DNA from: Corella eumyota
Lineage: Eukaryota > Chordata > Ascidiacea > Phlebobranchia > Corellidae
DNA length: 64,000 nt
NCBI GenBank assembly: GCA_963082875.1
Contig: OY720101.1
Span: 10,687,671 to 10,751,670, forward strand
Direction of reading: 5' to 3'
Below the pieces are notes generated by a model. The model saw nothing but the letters and a program-made list of their open reading frames with translations. It was not told the origin of the DNA and ran no database searches. The first letter of the stretch is position 1; every line of letters begins with the position of its first letter. A program made the translations under genes and the position numbers. This document shows, piece by piece, positions 58,101-64,000 of the stretch.

Positions 58101-59320
58101 CTGTGTTGCAAGGTAACTTACAGTAGTAGCAACATTAAATCTGGGTAAAACAGACTATTTCAGTTAATGCCACATTTATTGTATTGGGTTACCATTTGAC
58201 TGTACTAAGGTTTATGTGCCTAAGGAGATCTGTTATCAAAACATTAAGAATTCCAAATGGAACTTTTTTGTCCTATAGACGGTTTCTCAGGCCTCTTAAT
58301 CAATGGCAGATTTTCTTAGGCCATTTACACTAACCTTAGTAGGGATCAACTGACAACCATTCAGTTGTTTTTGTACTTTAATTTTTTATTGTGATAGTCT
58401 AAATATCCTAAGATTTCGTTAAAATAGTTACATATGTGATTTAGTTTTGAGTATTACTTCTGTTTATTAGAATTATGCATGAAATTGATATGTGTTTACG
58501 AGCCAGACACCCTAACATTGTCAGTTACATTGGCTATACAGAATGGGGGTCTCTCAATAAAAATCAAGCCAACATTCCATCAACAGTTGGAATTATTATG
58601 GAGTACATGGAGTGTGGCAACCTTGAAACACTAATGGTTACAAATCCCAATAAAATCAAAAACATACCAATGGTTGTTAGGCTGAGGTTTGTTTGCGACA
58701 TAGCATGTGGAGTTTCATTTCTCCACAACCTAGAAAAAGACCAAAGAATGACACATGGAGATTTAAAAATTGAAAATGTTCTTCTTACAAGTGATCTTCA
58801 GTGCAAAATTTCTGACTTTGGTGGATCTGACTTAGCAACTAATACTGACCCTTATGAACCTGATGATATTCCTGCCAAAAAAAAGGGGGAGCATACTTGG
58901 GTCTACACAGCTCCAGAAAGATTAGAACACCCAACGCTGAAAGTGACAACAGCAATGGATGTGTACAGCTTTGCCATTATGGTTTTTATGATTCTTACCC
59001 GAACCACCCCTTATATAAAAGGTACAAAGAAAAGAGATGATCATATGAGTTTGGTAACAGAGGGCGAACGTCCTGAATTTCAAGTTTCCAACCAAGATGA
59101 ATTGTTAGTTTCATTCCTTCAACGTGTAATAGAAAAATGTTGGAAAACTGATCCAAAATCTCGCCCTAAGATGGTTGACATTAGAGATGAAATTTATGAA
59201 GAACTGGCAAAGCAAAGTAGAGTGGAAATAAAGCAACATGTTGTCAACATCTTCAAAGAAATGGAAACTCCATTTAAATCTTTTACTTTCTTTGGGCCAA
59301 TTGAAAGTTCCAGTGAATAA
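55129..59320 (+). CDS. Coiled-coil protein kinase, RIPK/TKL-like
   Basis: Eight exons, 527 residues: 55129-55164, 55335-55379, 55502-55678, 55765-55869, 56301-56372, 57357-57494, 57788-57948, 58471-59320; all joins are in phase. The first 190 residues are charged and helical, with likely coiled coils (KKEEIESYHEKSIKIVNESL; KFFQKESELKETKKKLSMV), and contain no recognised domain. The kinase domain follows: GKGGYGCV at about 207-214, VAIK with Lys near 228, EIDMCLRARHPNIVSYIG, MEYMECGNLETLM, the catalytic loop HGDLKIEN near 340, DFG near 360 and YTAPERL. Gly replaces the usual Arg before the catalytic Asp, so it is a non-RD kinase, as several innate-immune kinases are. The overall feel is of the tyrosine-kinase-like group, near RIPK, but no death or RHIM motif was seen. 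Substrate and partner are unknown. Exon 56301-56372 starts 10 bases after a SINE tail. Confidence 0.88.
56016..56291 (+). repeat. tRNA-derived SINE, family A, ending at a splice acceptor
   Basis: Full-length copy from CGGCAGCGTGGTGTAGG to CACATCAAGGATATATAC and an A run. Nine bases later comes ATTTCAG and kinase exon 56301-56372, so the branch point and part of the pyrimidine tract must lie in the SINE or its tail. Confidence 0.88.
56527..57058. mobile_element. AGAAGATTCGGCCTGC inverted-repeat element
   Basis: AGAAGATTCGGCCTGCAAAA at the left is answered by the inverse of GCAGGCCAAACCTTCTGG at the right. Just inside, GGCGACGAAATTG is matched by CAATTTCGTCGCC. It has no reading frame. A longer relative lies at 16112-17643. 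It occupies the intron between kinase exons 56301-56372 and 57357-57494. Confidence 0.7.
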
Positions 59321-59343
59321 CGTTACCAAAGATTTTTTGTGTA

Positions 59344-59349
59344 AATAAA
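59344..59349 (+). terminator. Polyadenylation signal of the coiled-coil kinase gene
   Basis: AATAAA, 24 bases after the stop codon. It is the first such signal downstream; another follows near 59843. Confidence 0.5.
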
Positions 59350-60819
59350 GTAAACCAACATAGTATAAAGTTATATGCTGGATTAAACCTTAACGTGCCA
59401 AAATAGATACATTTTTAACTTATTTTGTTAAGTTAACTCTATGCATTGTTTAGTTAATCGCTGTATATACAAATTTATTAACATGTAGAAACTTGTAGCT
59501 TATTGTACATAAGCTAACCTTTTATTCACATTAAAAACAGGTAAATTTATTTAATTCACATTTGGTGGGAATTATTTTTGTTATCGTTTCTTGATTTCAT
59601 CAAAACCTTATATCAACTCCTATTTTGAAATGTCTTTTAATCTTAAACTTGTTTTTAAAATCTGTGGTTTGCCTTTGACATGTGATTCTATTCTTTGTTA
59701 TTCTTTTTAAAAACAGTTATCTTATGCCTTCCTACAAGCAGTTGTATTTTTGGATTTTAACTTTTTTTACGTCAGTCTAGCGATCTAACTGATCTTGTAA
59801 CGTAACTTTTAATCAAACCGTGTAAGTGTTTTGCCGTATTACAATAAAAGTATTACTGTTAACGTCTTGTCGTTTATAAATAAAACTTTAACAAAATACC
59901 AAACTAGATAATAATAATAATAATAATAACAAATGAAGTCGGTAAACAGGGTCAAGTCAAATTAAACAATTAATTTTAATAAACAACCAAAATAAATATA
60001 ACAATAAATCTAGTAACTCTACACCCGCATCAGCAATACGGCCGAGTTTTCCAAATTTTAGTGCTAGCAATTTCCAATTTACGATCAAGCTCAACAATCT
60101 CGAAGCGAATCCTCTGTTGCCGCGGGAAACCTACCGAACAATCGTTTTTATTCACCGAAGTTTTCGACTACTAGTCCGGCTACATGGTTTATGATGGTGG
60201 AGTCCATTTTTAATGAATATAAAATTACAAATGAGAATTTGAGATACAATTTGGTAATTCAAAATTTAAAGGGAAACTGAACTCATTATTTCACCCAGAC
60301 TAATAAAACTAATATATTTTTTTAATTTAAATTAAGTTTTAAAAATTACGGGGTTTTGGATTTTGCAGTGAAAAAAGTGCCAACCGCGCGTGACGTCGCC
60401 GTAAGGAAGTCCGTAATTTCGCTTGTTAAGTTTAGTATGTAAATGTAGTTTCAAATGAGTTTAAAACTTTTATTTTTTGCGAATGCTGAATAAAAATGTG
60501 ATAAACATTTGTAATTAGGTCTACATGAAAGGTTGGTGTAAAATTTTTAGGTTTAATCCACTTATTAAGGCTAAATTCGGGTGTTTGGCTATGACTGCAA
60601 AATATCAAAATGTACTGTAGCGAACTTTTTGGCGCTAACACCTTCTCGGGGGCTCTAACTTACCTATCTTGTTATCTATAAGCCAATTTTCTTATATTTT
60701 TTGTAAAACATCTTTTAATGTATGCTACGTTGTATTTGAGAGTTTAGTATAATCTTTTGGTTAAATTTGGAATAGGAATATTATATTATATTAAATTGTT
60801 GTTATTGTAAATACGTATT
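59350..60819. other. Intergenic, with a simple repeat and unassigned short open stretches
   Basis: An (ATA)n run of about 22 bases lies at 59911-59933. A less AT-rich patch at about 60010-60215 has short open stretches on the minus strand (for example RIRFEIVELDRKLEIAS), with no recognised family; it may be a gene or transposon relic. At 60266, TTAAAGGGAAACT repeats the right end of the inverted repeat at 43500-44848. A GC-richer patch with GTGACGTCGCC lies near 60390. Confidence 0.35.
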
Positions 60820-62790
60820 GTGTTTAACCTCGATTCTTTTGGTAGTCCAAGTACGTTTGAGAGATTAATGGAACAAGTGTTGCAAGGTATATCATCGTCT
60901 GTTTGTCTCGTATACTTGGATGATATATTAATCCACGCTAAAACGTTCAACCAACTTTATGAAAACCTGGAAGTAGTTTTTAAACGTTCGATGAACGCTA
61001 ACCCTAAATTCAGCAAAGTGTAACTTATTTTGCAATAAAGTAGAATACCTGGGAGACGTCATTTCGGCCAGTGGAATATCAACATCACCAGAAAAAGTAA
61101 AAGCTGTTAAGGAATGGCCACAACCAACCAGCCTTAAGCAAATGCAGAGCTTTCTGGGATAAGCATTCTACTATAGAAAATTTATACAAAATTTTGCGGA
61201 TTTAGCTCAACCGTTGTATGGTCTTTTGGAAAAAGATAAAAAGTTTGTTTGGACGCAGGATTGCACAAACTCCTTCAAAAACTTAAAGCTTGGACTTTTC
61301 ACAGCACCAGTTTTAAGCTTTGCAACCTCTTACGGTCAGTTTATAATTGACGCTGACGCCAGTGACAGCGCCATAGAAGCTGTATTGAGCCAACGCAACG
61401 AAACTGGTAACGAATGTGTTATTGAATATTATGCAAAAGGCTTTTCAAGACAAGAAAAAAACTACTGCACAACCCGGAAAGAGCTTTTGGCAATTGTTAG
61501 GGCCGTAGAACATTTTTATTTTTATATTTACGGTCGAACAGTGCATAAAAGGAGTGACTATGGTTCCCTAAAATGGCTTTTGAATTTTAAAAATCTAGAC
61601 GGTCAAATGGCTCGTTGGCTTGAAAGGCTGGAGCAATACGACATTAAAATCTTTCATCGTCCTGGTGTGCAACATAATAATGCAGATGCATTGTCGCACA
61701 GACCGTGCATATAGCTAATAACTGCAACTACTGTAGTCGAGCAGAAAGTAAATTTTTACCAATTGATATTTGTGTTTATTCGTGTATCTCAAACACCGTT
61801 TCTGACACTGATCTGCGTGAGTCTCAGCTAGGCGACCCCGACATAAAATGTATTCTGCTGTGGAAGGAAGCCAGCGATGTTCGACCCGTCTGGTGCCAAG
61901 TGTCACCCTTGAGCCAAACAGCTAAATCATATTAACATCAATGGGCTTCGCTTGTCGTAAAAAAAGTGCCTAATTGCCACCAACAACTTATTTTGGATTT
62001 AATGCACGGAGCTCCGGACATTTTGGTATCAAAAAATAGAGCAATTCTTTCTATAGAGCAATTCTTCCTACGGTTTGGAGTGCCTTGCGAAATTATAAGC
62101 GATCAAGGTTCAAACTTTGAGTCCCACCTGTTTAAAGAAACGATGAAGGCTTTTGATATTGTAAAAACCAGAACTACACCATATTGCCGCAAGCAGACGG
62201 AATGGTCGAACGATTTAATCGAACTTTAGAGGCTCAGTTAGCAATGTCTGTAGAAAAAGGTCAACGCGATTGGGATCAACAATTGCCATATATATTAATG
62301 GCATATCGTACAGCAGTACATGAAAGTACAGAGCATACTCCAGCCAAACTAATGTTTGGCAGGGAAATAAATTTACCTACAGACTTTATATTCGGTCGAC
62401 CGAAAATCACTAAATATTCAGCGTGGGAATTTGCAAAGAAAGCTCAAATCAACATTGATGAAGCTCACAAATTTGCTCGAACAAAATACATTTATCCGGC
62501 CGAAAAATGAAAAAGTATTACGATCGTTCCACTGCGACAAAGTTACTAAACGAACAGGAACCTGTATGGCTGCATTGCCCCCAAAGAAAAAAAAATCCCC
62601 AAAACTGTCGTCGCCGTGGCAAGGTCCATTTAAGATAATAAAGCGTATTAACGACGTGGTGTACCGGATCAGACGTTCACCAAAACATCAGTCAAAAGTC
62701 GTAAACAGAAACCGGTTATGGCGTTATAGTTTAAAGTTGCCAATCAACTGGTATCGAAACAATAATGGTCGAAGCAATACACCAGTACAA
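60820..62790 (+). mobile_element. Ty3/Gypsy LTR retrotransposon fossil (pol fragment)
   Basis: A fossil pol region in the usual Ty3/Gypsy order: the end of reverse transcriptase (VCLVYLDDILIHAKT), RNase H (FIIDADASDSAIEAVL, then NADALSHR) and integrase (FLRFGVPCEIISDQGS, then AERFNRTLE-like and KLMFGREINLPTDF). Gag, protease and the start of reverse transcriptase are absent, and no LTR was recognised at either side. It is broken, with roughly five or more breaks, so it looks old and dead. It lies on the plus strand just before the exons of the unrecognised right-edge gene. Confidence 0.88.
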
Positions 62791-63020
62791 ACGATTAATC
62801 CACAGATTGAAAACACGGACATCCTATCTTATCTAATGGTATTAATTCACCAACCTCACGCAGAGGCCGCAACATTAATATTCCACATCGTTATCGTTAA
62901 AAACCCACCGTACTTTTCTTTATTTAAAATAATTGTTTATTACTGTTCTAGATGTAAATATATTAACCCAACAACTTTTTTTAAATTTCATTAAAACATT
63001 TTAATTTCTAATTTATTTAG

Positions 63021-64000
63021 GGTAATGTAGGTAACATTCAATCAAATAATGTAAAGCAAGTGCCAAGTGTTAAACAATGGTTTAATTCCGAGCTCCAGTT
63101 ACAATACGTAATACGAAGACATGGCGAGTCTTTGTTTCAGAGAAATGACAACTTAAAAGCTGCTGACGTTTTTTCCTTCATATTGTCCGTTGCGAACGAA
63201 ACGTCATTACTGTATCAGGAGGTATTATAAATTTTAATAGGATTATATGGACATGAACAATAAAGCGGCAAAACTTTTTCTTATTTTATTGTTCTTATTT
63301 CAACATTTTACTTAGTAAAATTACACCGCGTGAATAACTTTAGTACCTCCGCATCGATGTAACGCAGTTGAAGAAAACATGTTTAAAGCGTACTGTATTA
63401 CAGTTTTTGTTATTTAGGTTTCCATCAAATTAGAAATGATAAACCAAGGATTTGATTATTATGGCAACACAAATGAATATGCACCAGACTTGGACTGGAT
63501 GTATTTAACCACAATAACTGACAAGTTAATTGTGCTCGGTTTGGCAATCGAAGATGCATATAATGGTGTTATGGAAGATGTAAGTGGGAATATTAAGTTA
63601 AAATAACAAAGTTAGTCTAAATTTATATGTTGCACGAATACGCAATACATGTTAAAAGTTAATTATCTTGTCAGCGAACTAGATTACAAAGAATTTAAAA
63701 TTTTTAATAAAATACATATTAGTTGCCAATGCAAGAGTAAAAATGTACTTATTTAAACACCAAAAAAGTTTCGTAATAAAAACAATTACTGACAAATTTT
63801 ACATTTATTTTTATTTTTTAGCTTGAAGACATAGCGCAAGTAAGCCTGGCGTTACAACCCGTTGTGAGTTTATCAGTAACAAAACAACAAAAAGAACTTG
63901 ACTACATGGAAACTGAACTTAAAAGTGCATTAAAATTGTTTGTTAAAGCTTTAAAGCAGCTTGAGCTAACAATGACTGCAGAAATGGTTCAAATTCAAAT
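63021..64000 (+). CDS. Unrecognised gene, three exons seen (partial at both ends)
   Basis: Three exons, all phase 0 at their starts: 63021-63221, 63418-63579 and 63832 to the window edge. Borders are clear (ATTTAG/GG, CAGGAG/GTATTA, TTTAG/GTT, GAAGAT/GTAAGT, TTTTTAG/CTT). The product looks entirely helical: QWFNSELQLQYVIRRHGESL, then DVFSFILSVANETSLLYQE, DWMYLTTITDKLIVLGLAIE and a charged coiled-coil-like ELKSALKLFVKALKQLEL. No catalytic motif, membrane segment or known domain was recognised. The start exon is not visible. Since a Ty3/Gypsy fossil ends about 230 bases before the first visible exon, the fossil may lie in this gene's first intron or just upstream. Confidence 0.65.

Overview
The window looks like compact, AT-rich chordate DNA, most likely from an ascidian tunicate. 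Eight host genes can be read in 64 kb. Most have short exons with GT-AG borders and introns of a few hundred bases to about 2 kb. The protein families are animal families (CSK, STK17/DRAK, MRL adaptors, an RAI14/UACA-like ankyrin protein, Atonal, torsin). tRNA-derived SINEs and short inverted-repeat transposons are scattered through introns and gaps. The organism is inferred from gene density, base composition and gene content, and was not tested by any search.

Layout, left to right. 1-6.5 kb: the 5' part of an ankyrin-repeat/coiled-coil gene of the RAI14/UACA/ANKRD24 type (minus), with seven SINE copies and two DNA-transposon relics in its introns. 8.1-18.1 kb: a complete C-terminal Src kinase gene (CSK, minus, 14 coding exons, 494 residues). 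19.8-21.2 kb: an Atonal-family bHLH gene (plus, three exons). 22.5-26.1 kb: a second CSK-like gene (minus) that keeps the SH3 and SH2 exons with the same intron phases but stops before the kinase domain and ends in a tyrosine tail, YEEI. 27.0-40.7 kb: a full MRL-family adaptor (RIAM/lamellipodin; minus, 21 coding exons, 1177 residues). 41-46 kb: a gene-poor stretch with a long imperfect inverted repeat. 45.9-52.7 kb: an STK17/DRAK kinase (minus, seven exons). 53.4-54.5 kb: an intronless torsin AAA+ ATPase (plus). 55.1-59.3 kb: a coiled-coil plus kinase gene of the RIPK/TKL type (plus). 60.8-62.8 kb: a broken Ty3/Gypsy fossil (plus). 63.0-64.0 kb: three exons of an unrecognised gene running off the right edge.

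Functionally, several neighbours act on adhesion and the actin cortex in other animals: CSK restrains Src-family kinases at adhesions, MRL proteins join Ras/Rap GTPases, talin and Ena/VASP, DRAK phosphorylates myosin light chain, and RAI14 is an actin-associated protein. Whether the clustering means anything is open. The most unusual object is the kinase-less CSK paralogue. It keeps intact SH3 and SH2 signature residues and carries the textbook Src-SH2 ligand motif at its C terminus, which suggests an adaptor or decoy in the same pathway as the CSK gene 4 kb away. A second recurring theme is SINEs lying within about 25 bases of splice sites.

Exon joins were worked out by hand from GT/AG signals and reading phase. 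No alignment or transcript evidence was available.
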